Below, in pieces: positions 46,952 through 56,202 of a stretch of 64,000 nucleotides of DNA (positions within the stretch are counted from its first letter, which is position 1; every line of letters starts with the position of its first letter). Position numbers and translations under genes: made by a program. This stretch comes from Companilactobacillus suantsaicola (GTDB taxonomy: Bacteria; Bacillota; Bacilli; Lactobacillales; Lactobacillaceae): the NCBI RefSeq assembly GCF_004745525.1, contig NZ_RKLY01000004.1, forward strand, positions 1-64,000, in the 5' to 3' direction. Below the pieces are notes generated by a model, which saw only the letters and a list, made by a program, of their open reading frames with translations, was not told the DNA's origin and ran no database searches.

Positions 46952-48601
46952 ATGATAGATTTAGAAACAAAACCTTTTAATTTAAAAGAAGATCAAATTA
47001 ATTGGGTTAAAAACACTTTCAATAGTTTGACCAACGATGAAAAAGTAGGTCAATTATTTGTACCAATCGGTTATTCTAGTGATCCGCATTATTTAGATCA
47101 ACTGTTGAAAGAACACATTGGGGGATTATTTTTCCGTAGTGGTCACATTGATGAAATTCGCTCAGCATTTAAATATGCACAGAAGAAATCTACTATCCCA
47201 TTGTTAACCCCTGCTAATTTGGAATATGGTGGTACAGGTGCTGTTATTGAGGGTAGTGACTTTGCACAACAAATGGCAGTTGGTGCTACAAACAATCCTA
47301 AATTTGCTTATGATTTAGGTAAAGTTGCGGCTCAAGATGCTAAAGCAGTTGGGATTAATTGGGGATTTGCGCCAGTAGTGGATTTGGATCTCAATTTTCA
47401 TAGTCCAATTATGAATGTTAGGACTTATGGTGATGAACCAGATAAAATCATTTTAAATGCTAAACAATTTATTAAGGCGTTTCATGATAACCATATGATG
47501 ACTTCTATTAAACACTTTCCAGGTGATGGGGTGGATGAGAGAGATCAGCATTTATTAACTTCAATCAATTCCTTACCACTTGAATCTTGGAAAAAAACAT
47601 ATGGAAAAATCTATCAAGATTTAATTGAATTTGGTACAAAATCAGTTATGATAGGTCATATTGATTTCCCGGCATATAGTGGTAACAAGATTCCGGCATC
47701 ATTAAATAAGAGTTTGTTGAGAGGATTGTTACGTAAAGACTTAAATTTTAATGGTTTGATAATTACTGATGCAACACCAATGGTTGGTTTTTCAAGTGCT
47801 ATGAGACGAGAAGAAGCTGTACCAACTGCAATTGAAAATGGTTGTGACATGTTCCTATTCAATCGTGATTTTGCTGAAGATGTGAAATTTATGAAATTGG
47901 GATTGAAGCACGGTTTATTGTCACAAGAAAGATTAGATGAAGCGGTTATGAGAATTTTGGCAACGAAGGCTTCCTTGAATCTTAATCAAGGAGTTACTAT
48001 TCCTGAAACGAATTTAAAAGATTATTCTCAAGAACAATCAGCGGTTGCTGACCAAGCCATAACATTGGTACGTGATGATCAGAAAATCTTGCCTTTGAAT
48101 CCTAAGAAAATCTCAAGAATATTATTAGAAATACTCGGTGGATTTGATTCAAATAAACGTGTAGAAAAACGTGTCGTTAATGACTTGCAACAAAAAGGAT
48201 TTCAAGTCACAGTTTATCAACCAGAAACGAATTTTGTCGATTTGGATTCTGTTGAAGATTTCAAATCTAAGTATGATTTAGTTCTTTATGTCGCAAATGT
48301 TGAAAATGCAAGTAATCAAACAACCGCGAGAATTAATTGGAAAACGTTGTATGGATTAGGAAACAATTTACCTTGGTTTGCCAAAGAAATACCAACATTA
48401 TTAGTAAGTTTTGGAAATCCTTATCACTACTTCGATGTACCGATGATTGAAACTTTGATTAACTCATATTGTAATTACACGCACTTTATTGATGCAACAG
48501 TTAACAAATTGGTCGGTGAAAGTTCATTCAAAGGGGTTTCACCAACTGATCCATATTGCAGAAATCTAAAGTTAAAGGAGTTGATGAAGAATGAAAATTG
48601 A
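46952..48601 (+). CDS. GH3 family glycosidase (cassette B)
   Basis: The 549-residue paralog of the cassette A GH3 shares the loop KHFPGDGVDERDQH, the nucleophile region IITDATPMVGF and MNVRTYG-type strands throughout. The Asp-x-His dyad is kept, so NagZ-like hydrolysis or phosphorolysis is possible. No signal peptide is present. The gene overlaps the following GH78 gene by 11 nt, giving coupled synthesis, the same GH3-then-GH78 order as in cassette A. Confidence 0.85.
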   Translation: MIDLETKPFNLKEDQINWVKNTFNSLTNDEKVGQLFVPIGYSSDPHYLDQLLKEHIGGLFFRSGHIDEIRSAFKYAQKKSTIPLLTPANLEYGGTGAVIEGSDFAQQMAVGATNNPKFAYDLGKVAAQDAKAVGINWGFAPVVDLDLNFHSPIMNVRTYGDEPDKIILNAKQFIKAFHDNHMMTSIKHFPGDGVDERDQHLLTSINSLPLESWKKTYGKIYQDLIEFGTKSVMIGHIDFPAYSGNKIPASLNKSLLRGLLRKDLNFNGLIITDATPMVGFSSAMRREEAVPTAIENGCDMFLFNRDFAEDVKFMKLGLKHGLLSQERLDEAVMRILATKASLNLNQGVTIPETNLKDYSQEQSAVADQAITLVRDDQKILPLNPKKISRILLEILGGFDSNKRVEKRVVNDLQQKGFQVTVYQPETNFVDLDSVEDFKSKYDLVLYVANVENASNQTTARINWKTLYGLGNNLPWFAKEIPTLLVSFGNPYHYFDVPMIETLINSYCNYTHFIDATVNKLVGESSFKGVSPTDPYCRNLKLKELMKNEN

Positions 48602-51080
48602 TAACTTAAAGGTTAATGGTATCAGTGAACCTCTTGGATACAGTTTTCCTTATCTAACATTTTCTTGGAAAACTACAGTCACAGATTCGAGTACGACATT
48701 ATTGCTTGTTTCAAAAGATAAAGATTTTGACAATATAGTCGTTGAAAAAAATGTTACTGCCGTTGACAATCAAATCACCATTAACAATGATTTCTTACAA
48801 CCTTGCACAAGATATTATTGGAAAGTGCAAATTGGTGAATTTGAAGCTATTAGTCTTTTTGAGACGGCAAAGATGGATCAATCTTGGACTGGTCAATGGA
48901 TTAGTTATAATGGTAAATCACAGAATAGTGTTCAATTCTCTAAAGAATTTGATATCTCAAAAAAGGTTTTGTCAGCCAGACTTTATATTGTTGGATACGG
49001 TCTTTATGAACCATACTTGAACGATGAAAAAATATCCAATGAATATTTATTACCAGGCTATCACAGCTATGATTTAGTAAATTCTTATCAAACCTTTGAT
49101 GTTACAAATCAGTTAAAGCAACAAAATAAATTGAAAATTTTAACGGGCAATGGATGGTATAAAGGTAGATTTATTTTTGAGGGTGGTCAAGAAAATATTT
49201 ATGGTGATAAGCAAAAGATGATTGCTGAACTTCATTTAAAATATACTGATGGATCATCCGAAGCGATTAATTCTAATAAGGGTTGGTCGGTTGAAACTAC
49301 AGAAGTACAAAACAACTCTATTTATGATGGCGAAGTTATTAATTATAAAAAGGCAAAATCTAAATTAGAAATCACTACTAATGACGATACACATTTATTG
49401 ACTGCAAGGCATGATTTGCCAATTGTTAAAAGTAAGTCATTAAAACCAAAAAAAATTTTTCTTGATGAGAACAATGATTGGGTAGTAGATTTTGGCCAAG
49501 AGATAACTGGTTGGGTTGAATTTGGGTTATCCAAAAATATATCTAATGTCAAAATATATTTTGGAGAACTTTTACAAAATGGTAAGTTTTATAATAAAAA
49601 CTTGCGAACCGCAAAGCAAGAGTTTGAAATTAATAATAATCATGAGAACCATTATGTTCGTCCTCACTTTACTTATTTTGGCTTTAGATTTATTAAAATT
49701 GAAGGTTTAAACAAGGAACAAATACAATCAGTCAGAGCTTATACACTTCAAAGTAAGATTGATGAAACTTTCGGTTTTAATTCTTCAAATAGAAAAATTA
49801 ATCGCTTAGTTGAAAATGCCCAATGGAGTCAACGTGATAATTCAGTAAGTATCCCGACTGACTGCCCACAGCGTGATGAAAGAATGGGTTGGACTGGAGA
49901 TGTTACGATTTTCTCCAATACGGCTATGTATAATAGTGATATGAGAGCCTTCTATGCAAATTATCTTTATAATTTATCTTTGGAACAAAAACAAATGAAT
50001 GGCTCTATTCCATTTTTTGCACCTTATCCAAAAATAAAGCCATTTAAGGGTATCAATCCATTCTTAGTTACAAATGGAGCATCAACTTGGGGTGATGTGG
50101 CAACCATTTTGCCAATGAATCTTTGGAATCATTATCATGATAAAGGTCTTTTAAGATTTTCGTTACCTATTATGAAAGGTTGGGTGGACTTTGTTCATCA
50201 ACGAGATATCAGTCATGGCGATAAACATCTTTGGGACTTTGATCAACAATTAGGTGACTGGTTATCACTTGATAATGGTAACATTTCTATTGGAGCTACT
50301 GATCCTGGTTTGATTGCTAGCGTTTATTACTATCGTTCAACAAACAATTTAGCGAGAGCTTTTGATATATTAAAGGAACCTAATAATCAATATCATCAAT
50401 TAGCTAGACAAATTAAGCAGGCAATCATTGACAAATACTTTGATAGTAATGAATTAAATATTAAGCCATTGACACAAACGGGCATAGCAATTGTATTAAA
50501 TCATCAATTGTATCCAAATGATGATGCAAAATGTCATTTAATTTCCCAATTGAAAGAATTGCTTTCAAAGAATGATGATGCTTTGAATACTGGATTTATT
50601 GGTACACCAGAGTTATTACATTCGTTAGCAGATGTTGGTCAAGATGAATTAGCCTATAAATTATTAATGAGAGAAAAATATCCAAGTTGGTTATTTGAGG
50701 TTGATCGTGGTAGCACGACTATTTGGGAACGTTGGAATTCCTTGTTGGAAGACGGGAAGATTAGTGGAACAGATATGAATAGTTTGAATCATTATGCTTA
50801 TGGATCGGTTGAAGACTTTATTATTGAAAAAATGTTAGGAATAAATCTTACTAATGTTAATGGTAAATATATAGTTAGACCTCATTATACTAATGTCATT
50901 AAAATGATTTCCGGCTCATTAGAAACTCCCAATGGCCAGTTAAAGATAAAATATTCATATTTGAATAATAACGAATGGTCTATCGACATAACAGTGCCCA
51001 ACAAATGTACTGTGGAGTTTATAAGGCCCGATAAAGAGAAAAAGATTCTAACTTCAGGAAGTTATCATTTACAAAAATAA
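48591..51080 (+). CDS. GH78 alpha-L-rhamnosidase (cassette B)
   Basis: The 829-residue paralog of the enzyme at 37340 starts with the same MKI(E/D)N-type N-terminus. It has the catalytic motif TDCPQRDERMGWTGD near residues 420-434, and GSTTIWERWNSLLEDG later in the barrel. It is about 100 residues shorter than its paralog, mainly because the C-terminal part ends earlier. GGAG lies 10 nt upstream, within the GH3 gene. It is cytoplasmic and should remove alpha-L-rhamnose from an imported glycoside. Confidence 0.92.
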   Translation: MKIDNLKVNGISEPLGYSFPYLTFSWKTTVTDSSTTLLLVSKDKDFDNIVVEKNVTAVDNQITINNDFLQPCTRYYWKVQIGEFEAISLFETAKMDQSWTGQWISYNGKSQNSVQFSKEFDISKKVLSARLYIVGYGLYEPYLNDEKISNEYLLPGYHSYDLVNSYQTFDVTNQLKQQNKLKILTGNGWYKGRFIFEGGQENIYGDKQKMIAELHLKYTDGSSEAINSNKGWSVETTEVQNNSIYDGEVINYKKAKSKLEITTNDDTHLLTARHDLPIVKSKSLKPKKIFLDENNDWVVDFGQEITGWVEFGLSKNISNVKIYFGELLQNGKFYNKNLRTAKQEFEINNNHENHYVRPHFTYFGFRFIKIEGLNKEQIQSVRAYTLQSKIDETFGFNSSNRKINRLVENAQWSQRDNSVSIPTDCPQRDERMGWTGDVTIFSNTAMYNSDMRAFYANYLYNLSLEQKQMNGSIPFFAPYPKIKPFKGINPFLVTNGASTWGDVATILPMNLWNHYHDKGLLRFSLPIMKGWVDFVHQRDISHGDKHLWDFDQQLGDWLSLDNGNISIGATDPGLIASVYYYRSTNNLARAFDILKEPNNQYHQLARQIKQAIIDKYFDSNELNIKPLTQTGIAIVLNHQLYPNDDAKCHLISQLKELLSKNDDALNTGFIGTPELLHSLADVGQDELAYKLLMREKYPSWLFEVDRGSTTIWERWNSLLEDGKISGTDMNSLNHYAYGSVEDFIIEKMLGINLTNVNGKYIVRPHYTNVIKMISGSLETPNGQLKIKYSYLNNNEWSIDITVPNKCTVEFIRPDKEKKILTSGSYHLQK

Positions 51081-51084
51081 ATGC

Positions 51085-51118
51085 AAAAAGCATGGCGAGA
51101 AAATTCACCATGCTTTTT
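51085..51118 (+). terminator. Terminator of the cassette B operon
   Basis: A perfect AAAAAGCATGG/CCATGCTTTTT stem lies 5-38 nt after the GH78 stop. It overlaps the apparent start of the EIIC remnant, showing that those first codons are not ancestral. Confidence 0.88.
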
Positions 51119-51427
51119 AATAATAACGAACCTATAATTTTTGGTGTTCCGCTAGTAATGAATCCAATTTATTTTGTCCCTATGATTCTTTCTCAACCAG
51201 TAGCAGCTTTGATTGGATGGGGGATTTATAGTTTGATCAAATTTGGTATTAATCCGGCATTCCAATTAGGATTTCCATGGATTACACCTCCAATCATTAC
51301 TGCATTTGCTGAGGGTGGATTCATCTTCGCATTAATAACCGTTGTTGCAGTTGCAATCCATTTCATTTTTTATTATCCATTCTTTAAATACGATGATAAC
51401 AAGGCTCTTGAAATAGAAAATAAATAA
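51117..51427 (+). pseudogene. C-terminal remnant of a PTS EIIC (lactose/cellobiose family)
   Basis: About 103 codons match the C-terminal quarter of a lactose/cellobiose-type PTS EIIC. NNEPIIFGVPLVMNPIYFVP corresponds to IGEPTLFGIPLMLNVTYFIP in the intact gene at 52582, and WITPPIITAF to WTTPIVISGY. The open frame begins at 51092, but its first codons are the terminator stem and there is no ribosome site, so the gene has lost its first three quarters. It probably is the relic of a PTS gene once belonging to cassette B. Confidence 0.75.
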
Positions 51428-51436
51428 GTAAATTAA

Positions 51437-51480
51437 AAAAATAGTACGATCCATACATTTGATATGGGCCGTACTATTTT
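51437..51480. terminator. Bidirectional terminator between cassettes B and C
   Basis: AAAATAGTACG pairs with CGTACTATTTT, extended by CCATA/TATGG. It lies between the EIIC remnant and the convergent AraC gene and overlaps the latter's stop codon. Confidence 0.8.
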
Positions 51481-52457
51481 AATTTATCGCGATATTCTTT
51501 TGGCATTTTACCGGTAAATAACTTAAACCTTTTATAAAAGTTAGTCATGTTGTAAATTCCAACCTTTTCAGCGACTTCGTGAACTGTTAGTGACTTATCC
51601 TGTAAAAGCAATTTGGCTTTTTCCATTCTTCTAATGTTTATCAACTCTTTAAAAGTTTTACCCGTATTTTGATGGATAACTCTACTGATATGAGAGGGAC
51701 TATAGTTTATTTGTTGACATAACTTATTCAGTTCACCTTCTTGATAATATTTATTAACATAGTTATTTACTTCAGAGATGATTTTTTGAGTTTGTGGATC
51801 TGAGTTTATAAAATTTGTTTCGATTGGTTTTAATCGAATTAGTACCATGAAGATGATCATTATATAATTGTCAATTATTGTATTGGAAAAAGTGCTTTTA
51901 TCTAAATCTTCACATAAAATATTTTGAATTGAATTTCTAACAATCGGCAGTTTATCTGTTGAAAATAATAAAAAATGATTATGTTTATATTGATGACTCA
52001 TAAGCTCTATCATGAATGAGGGAAGAGAGCTATCCTCACTTGTCTTTATTACCGTGTCTTCAAAGAACTTGTTATCTAAAATGATGTTGATTCCCAAATC
52101 ATTTTTTGAGGTTGGTTGTACAGAATGGGGGACAAATTTATCAAGAATAATTAAATCTCCTTTAGTTAGTGTGATTGTTTTTCCTTCTATCAACATTGTT
52201 ATCTGTCCTTCATAAACATAAGTTACGACTATAAAATGATAAGTATGATAAGGAATTTTGCTCATTTTTCTTTTGTGTAATTGGATTAAATGACTGCTAT
52301 GTCCAAAGGGACGTTGATTGTTAAAAACAAACATTTGCTCATTTTTATAAGGTACTGTTTTATATTTTCCTTGAAAATGTTTTATGACATCTTCACTTGA
52401 AGCATGGTTAAAAGTTGATCTGCTTTTCAAAAAATTACTTAATTGTTGATAATTCAT
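51474..52457 (-). CDS. AraC-family regulator (cassette C)
   Basis: The 327-residue cupin-type AraC regulator has its sensor strands near residues 70-130 (VVTYVYEGQITMLIEG, KGDLIILDKFVPHSV). The C-terminal double helix-turn-helix reads LCQQINYSPSHISRVIHQNTG and VHEVAEKVGIYNMTNFYKRFKLFTG. In-frame methionines at 52481 and 52472 exist. GGAAAG lies about 6 nt before the ATG at 52457, so that start is preferred with modest certainty. It is divergent from the PTS EIIC-GH78 pair. Confidence 0.82.
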   Translation of the reverse strand: MNYQQLSNFLKSRSTFNHASSEDVIKHFQGKYKTVPYKNEQMFVFNNQRPFGHSSHLIQLHKRKMSKIPYHTYHFIVVTYVYEGQITMLIEGKTITLTKGDLIILDKFVPHSVQPTSKNDLGINIILDNKFFEDTVIKTSEDSSLPSFMIELMSHQYKHNHFLLFSTDKLPIVRNSIQNILCEDLDKSTFSNTIIDNYIMIIFMVLIRLKPIETNFINSDPQTQKIISEVNNYVNKYYQEGELNKLCQQINYSPSHISRVIHQNTGKTFKELINIRRMEKAKLLLQDKSLTVHEVAEKVGIYNMTNFYKRFKLFTGKMPKEYRDKLK

Positions 52458-52515
52458 TTTTTCACTTTCCATAGATATCAAAAAAAGATACTTTTTAAAA
52501 TAGATTGCTACATTG

Positions 52516-52529
52516 TGTAAGCGGTTTAT
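52516..52529. promoter_or_regulatory. cre-like box in the cassette C promoter region
   Basis: TGTAAGCGGTTTAT matches most of the cre consensus and shares its first 11 bases with the box before rhaB (25896-25909). Confidence 0.5.
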
Positions 52530-52581
52530 TACTTGTTATTATAGCATCATAAAGAAAAACATATCAAAGGAGTGCATTATT

Positions 52582-53874
52582 TTGAGTAATATTATTGAAA
52601 AGTTTCAATCTTCATTAGGTAAATTATCTATGGCTTTCAATAAGAATATCTATATAAATGCAATTAAAAACGGAATGTTAGCATATATGCCGTTTACGGT
52701 TATTACTTCCGTTTTCTTGATCATTGGTAATTTTCCAGTTCCAAGTATTAATTCTTGGATGGCTTCAATTTTCCATTTGTCTGTTGCACAATGGTCCATT
52801 AAATTGGCAATTGTCAATGATGCGAGTTTAGCAATAGGAGGTCTCTTAGTCCTTTTAGCAGTTTCAAGAACTTTGGCTGATGAAATGAAAATTAATGGTA
52901 TGCAAGTCATGCTTACTTCGGTCGTTAGTTTCATGGTATTAACTCCTTACAAAACTACTAAAAATGGCAGTTTCTTAGAAATAACTACCATTGGTGCTCA
53001 ATCAATTTTTTTAGCAATTTTAGTTTCTATTGCTGTAGCAGTTATTTATAGAGCAATTGATCGTAAGGGTATTAAAATTAAAATGCCTGCATCAGTTCCT
53101 CCTGCAGTATCGTCACCATTTGAATCGTTAATTCCATCTTTTGTTGTCATTACATTATTCTGGGTATTTAGATTAATTCTTGATAACTTTGCTAAAATGA
53201 GTGCTCTGGAATTATTTAATATGATTTTAGGAACACCTCTAAAAGAAATGGGTGGTTCGTTAATTGGTATTATTTTAGTTAAAATGTTTGGTCAATTGTT
53301 ATGGTTCTTTGGAATTCATGGTGATTCCATCGTAAATGGTGTCATGATACCAATTTTTCAAGTTTTACAAGATGAAAATAAAACAGCAAGTCTAGCACAT
53401 CAAGCTATTCCAAATATAATTTCCCAAAGTTTTTGGGATGGATTCGCCAGCATTGGAGTTATTGGTTCAATCTTTGCCATCATTTTAATTGCCCATAGTC
53501 ATCGTTACAGTGAAATGAAAAAAGTTGCCGGAATTCCATATTTATTCAATATTGGGGAACCAACTTTGTTCGGTATTCCTTTAATGCTAAATGTCACTTA
53601 TTTTATTCCACTTCTATTCAGTAATGTTGTTTCCATTGTTATTTCGTACACAGCCTTTGCCCTTCACTTGGTTCCGTTACCAACAGGTTTAGTACAGGTC
53701 CCTTGGACAACACCTATTGTGATAAGTGGTTACTTAGTAACAGGTAGTATTTCTGGAGCTGTTCTCCAATTAATTTGTTTTGTTGCAGTAATCTTAGTTT
53801 GGCTTCCATTTGTAAAAGTTGCCGATAAAGAAATCATTACTGAGGAAAACAAAGCGGAGAAAGGAGTAAAGTAG
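52582..53874 (+). CDS. PTS EIIC, lactose/cellobiose family
   Basis: The roughly 430-residue membrane transporter component carries the EIIC hallmarks FFGIHGDSIVNG (substrate-binding loop, near 255-265) and FNIGEPTLFGIPLMLN. It moves and phosphorylates a beta-glycoside-type sugar, but needs EIIA and EIIB, which are not in this window. The frame is open from 52513, but AAAGGAG lies 9 nt before a TTG at 52582, which gives the normal N-terminus (SNIIEKFQSSLGKL). The stop codon is immediately followed by the GH78 ATG. Confidence 0.9.
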   Translation: MSNIIEKFQSSLGKLSMAFNKNIYINAIKNGMLAYMPFTVITSVFLIIGNFPVPSINSWMASIFHLSVAQWSIKLAIVNDASLAIGGLLVLLAVSRTLADEMKINGMQVMLTSVVSFMVLTPYKTTKNGSFLEITTIGAQSIFLAILVSIAVAVIYRAIDRKGIKIKMPASVPPAVSSPFESLIPSFVVITLFWVFRLILDNFAKMSALELFNMILGTPLKEMGGSLIGIILVKMFGQLLWFFGIHGDSIVNGVMIPIFQVLQDENKTASLAHQAIPNIISQSFWDGFASIGVIGSIFAIILIAHSHRYSEMKKVAGIPYLFNIGEPTLFGIPLMLNVTYFIPLLFSNVVSIVISYTAFALHLVPLPTGLVQVPWTTPIVISGYLVTGSISGAVLQLICFVAVILVWLPFVKVADKEIITEENKAEKGVK

Positions 53875-56145
53875 ATGCCAGATAAAGAATTCAATGGTAC
53901 TTGGATTCAAGCACCCAAAAATGATTATGGATTAAGTGATAAAAACTATTATTTTCAAAATCCTAACCCAATTTTTCGCCAGATTTTTGAAATTACAAAT
54001 GTAAAAAAATCGTTATTAAAAATAGCTTCTTTAGGTTATTATATCGTGCATATTAATGGACTTCGCGTTGGAAACTTTGAATTGAATTCTGATTGGTCTG
54101 ATTATTCTAAGAGAATCTATTTTGATGAATATGATATTACTCAGCTGCTCAAAAAGGGTACAAATATAATTGAAGTGGAATTAGGTAACGGGATGTATAA
54201 TCCTGCCCCATTAAGATTATTTGGTAAATATAATTTGCGTGAACGTTTGCCACGTATTGGAGAACCAAAGTTTGTTCTTGATGTGTTAGCCGAAGATAAA
54301 GTGATTTTGAGAACAGATCAAAACTGGTCCGTTTATTCAGGAAGACTTAAAACGAATAACTTGTACTTAGGTGAACATGTTGATTTTTCGAAGTCATTGT
54401 CAAATGCAAAAAAAGTTATTTCATTACCATTAGATAATGTAGATCAAGAAAATATGAAACGTAGTTTTATTCCTAAAATAAAGAAATTAAAAAATGTTGA
54501 ACCAGTTAATATATTGACAGTTAAAAACGATATCTTAATTGATTTCGGGGAGACAATAAGCGGTTTCCTCCATCTACAAATCAATGGTCACGATGGTCAG
54601 AAAATTTTACTCAAATATTGTGAAACTATGAAAAATGGGAAACTTCTATTCAATACTTCATTCGCAGGAAATATTGGAGAAATTCCACAAATTGATGGTG
54701 GTCCAGGTGCCCCTAAGAAGGCTATCCAACAAGATATAATCGATTGTAAAAATGGTACTCAAATCTTTGAGAACAAATTTACATTTCACTCTTTTAGATA
54801 TGTTTTGATTTCCGGATTAGATAGAAAGCAATTATCGGATATAAAGGCTATTTATGTTCATACGGACTTACAACAAATTGGTCAGATGAATACTGATGAC
54901 AAATTTTATAATCAGTTATTAGATGCAGGTATTAGAACCAAATTGAATAATGTTCATTCTGTATTTGAGGACTGTGCCCGCGAAAGATTAGAGTATGGTG
55001 GTGACATTGTTGCTTTAGCAAATTCAAATCTATATAGTTTTGATTTAAAGAATTTTTACAAAAAAATAATCGATGATTTTGTAATTGAACAAACTGATAA
55101 TGGAGGAATTCCTGAAACTGCTCCATACATGGGAATTCAAACTAATGGTACAGGTCAAGGAGAAGGTCCAATTCTTTGGCAATTGGTTCTGCCATATCTT
55201 CTCTGGAAGCATTACCAATTTTATGGGGATAAGTTATTACTGGAGAAGTATTATCGCTATGCGAAAAAGCAATACGATTATTTGTCAAATATACCAATAG
55301 AAGATTTAGCTAACGATTGTATTGGCGATCATGGGAGTATCTTAGTTAAGAGCTTTTATGATAAGACGCCGGATAAACTATTAGTGGGGTATTGTACCAT
55401 TCTTAGTTTTGATATATTAATGGAGCGTTTAGCATGTATTTTAAGTCGTGAATCTGATGCCAAACAAATCAAAGCAAATAAGATTAATTTGATTCAAGAA
55501 ATTGAACGAAAATTCACCAATTCTGATGGTACATTAGGCCAGAATACACAAACTGGATTAGCTTTCTCATTGTTACTTGGATTAGGAAACAAAAAAGTAT
55601 TACTTCATTCTTTAATCGAAAAAATTAAAGCAGATGATTACGTGTTTACGGCGGGAATTTATGGAATGGCTGTCCTTTATCGAGTTCTACATGAAAATCA
55701 CTGTGATGCAATTGTTTCCAAATGGTTGAAGCAGAGAAGTAAAATTGGATTCTATAGTATGCTAAAAAATGATAATAAAGTTTTATCAGAGTTATTCGTC
55801 GAAAAGCATTCTTCTGCCAATCATGCAATGTTTTCCAGTTACATTCAGTGGTATTACGAAGCTTTAGGTGGAATACAGATTAGTGATGAATCGATAGGAT
55901 GCTCGGATTTAATAATTAATCCATTTTTCGATAAAGATATATCAAATTTTGATTGTCAGTTAAAAACAATTTCTGGAATTGTCAAAACATCCTGGCAAAG
56001 ATCAAAAAAGGGAATAAATTTCTGTTTGGAAATTCCAAAAAATATTTCTTATCAAGTAGATTTTGATAAGTCATCTCAACCAAATTTAATACAAAAAGAA
56101 AATAAAGGGGAAAAAATTATAGTACGATACTTTATCACTGAGTAA
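53875..56145 (+). CDS. Divergent GH78-like alpha-L-rhamnosidase (cassette C)
   Basis: The 756-residue protein has a jelly roll (about 5-180, GTWIQAP, YYIVHINGLRVG, GNGMYNPAP), a second beta domain and an (alpha/alpha)6 barrel. The usual TDCPQRDERLGWTGD motif is replaced by FEDCARERLEYGGD near residues 363-376. An aspartate, a glutamate and a final aspartate remain at comparable places, so activity is possible but specificity may differ. Linkage to a PTS EIIC suggests a phosphorylated rhamnoside as substrate. It has no signal peptide. GGAG lies 9 nt upstream, inside the EIIC gene. Confidence 0.8.
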   Translation: MPDKEFNGTWIQAPKNDYGLSDKNYYFQNPNPIFRQIFEITNVKKSLLKIASLGYYIVHINGLRVGNFELNSDWSDYSKRIYFDEYDITQLLKKGTNIIEVELGNGMYNPAPLRLFGKYNLRERLPRIGEPKFVLDVLAEDKVILRTDQNWSVYSGRLKTNNLYLGEHVDFSKSLSNAKKVISLPLDNVDQENMKRSFIPKIKKLKNVEPVNILTVKNDILIDFGETISGFLHLQINGHDGQKILLKYCETMKNGKLLFNTSFAGNIGEIPQIDGGPGAPKKAIQQDIIDCKNGTQIFENKFTFHSFRYVLISGLDRKQLSDIKAIYVHTDLQQIGQMNTDDKFYNQLLDAGIRTKLNNVHSVFEDCARERLEYGGDIVALANSNLYSFDLKNFYKKIIDDFVIEQTDNGGIPETAPYMGIQTNGTGQGEGPILWQLVLPYLLWKHYQFYGDKLLLEKYYRYAKKQYDYLSNIPIEDLANDCIGDHGSILVKSFYDKTPDKLLVGYCTILSFDILMERLACILSRESDAKQIKANKINLIQEIERKFTNSDGTLGQNTQTGLAFSLLLGLGNKKVLLHSLIEKIKADDYVFTAGIYGMAVLYRVLHENHCDAIVSKWLKQRSKIGFYSMLKNDNKVLSELFVEKHSSANHAMFSSYIQWYYEALGGIQISDESIGCSDLIINPFFDKDISNFDCQLKTISGIVKTSWQRSKKGINFCLEIPKNISYQVDFDKSSQPNLIQKENKGEKIIVRYFITE

Positions 56146-56162
56146 ATGTGTTTTAATATCAC

Positions 56163-56195
56163 AAAAAGGCATGACGAATTTTCGTCATGCCTTTT
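56163..56195. terminator. Bidirectional terminator at the right island edge
   Basis: AAAAGGCATGACGA pairs perfectly with TCGTCATGCCTTTT. It lies between the GH78 gene and the convergent pbp1A gene. Confidence 0.9.
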
Positions 56196-56202
56196 GAATC
56201 TG

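Noticed and set aside
51092-51427. EIIC fragment as a functional small protein
   Set aside because: Its first codons are a terminator stem, there is no ribosome site, and three quarters of the family length is missing.
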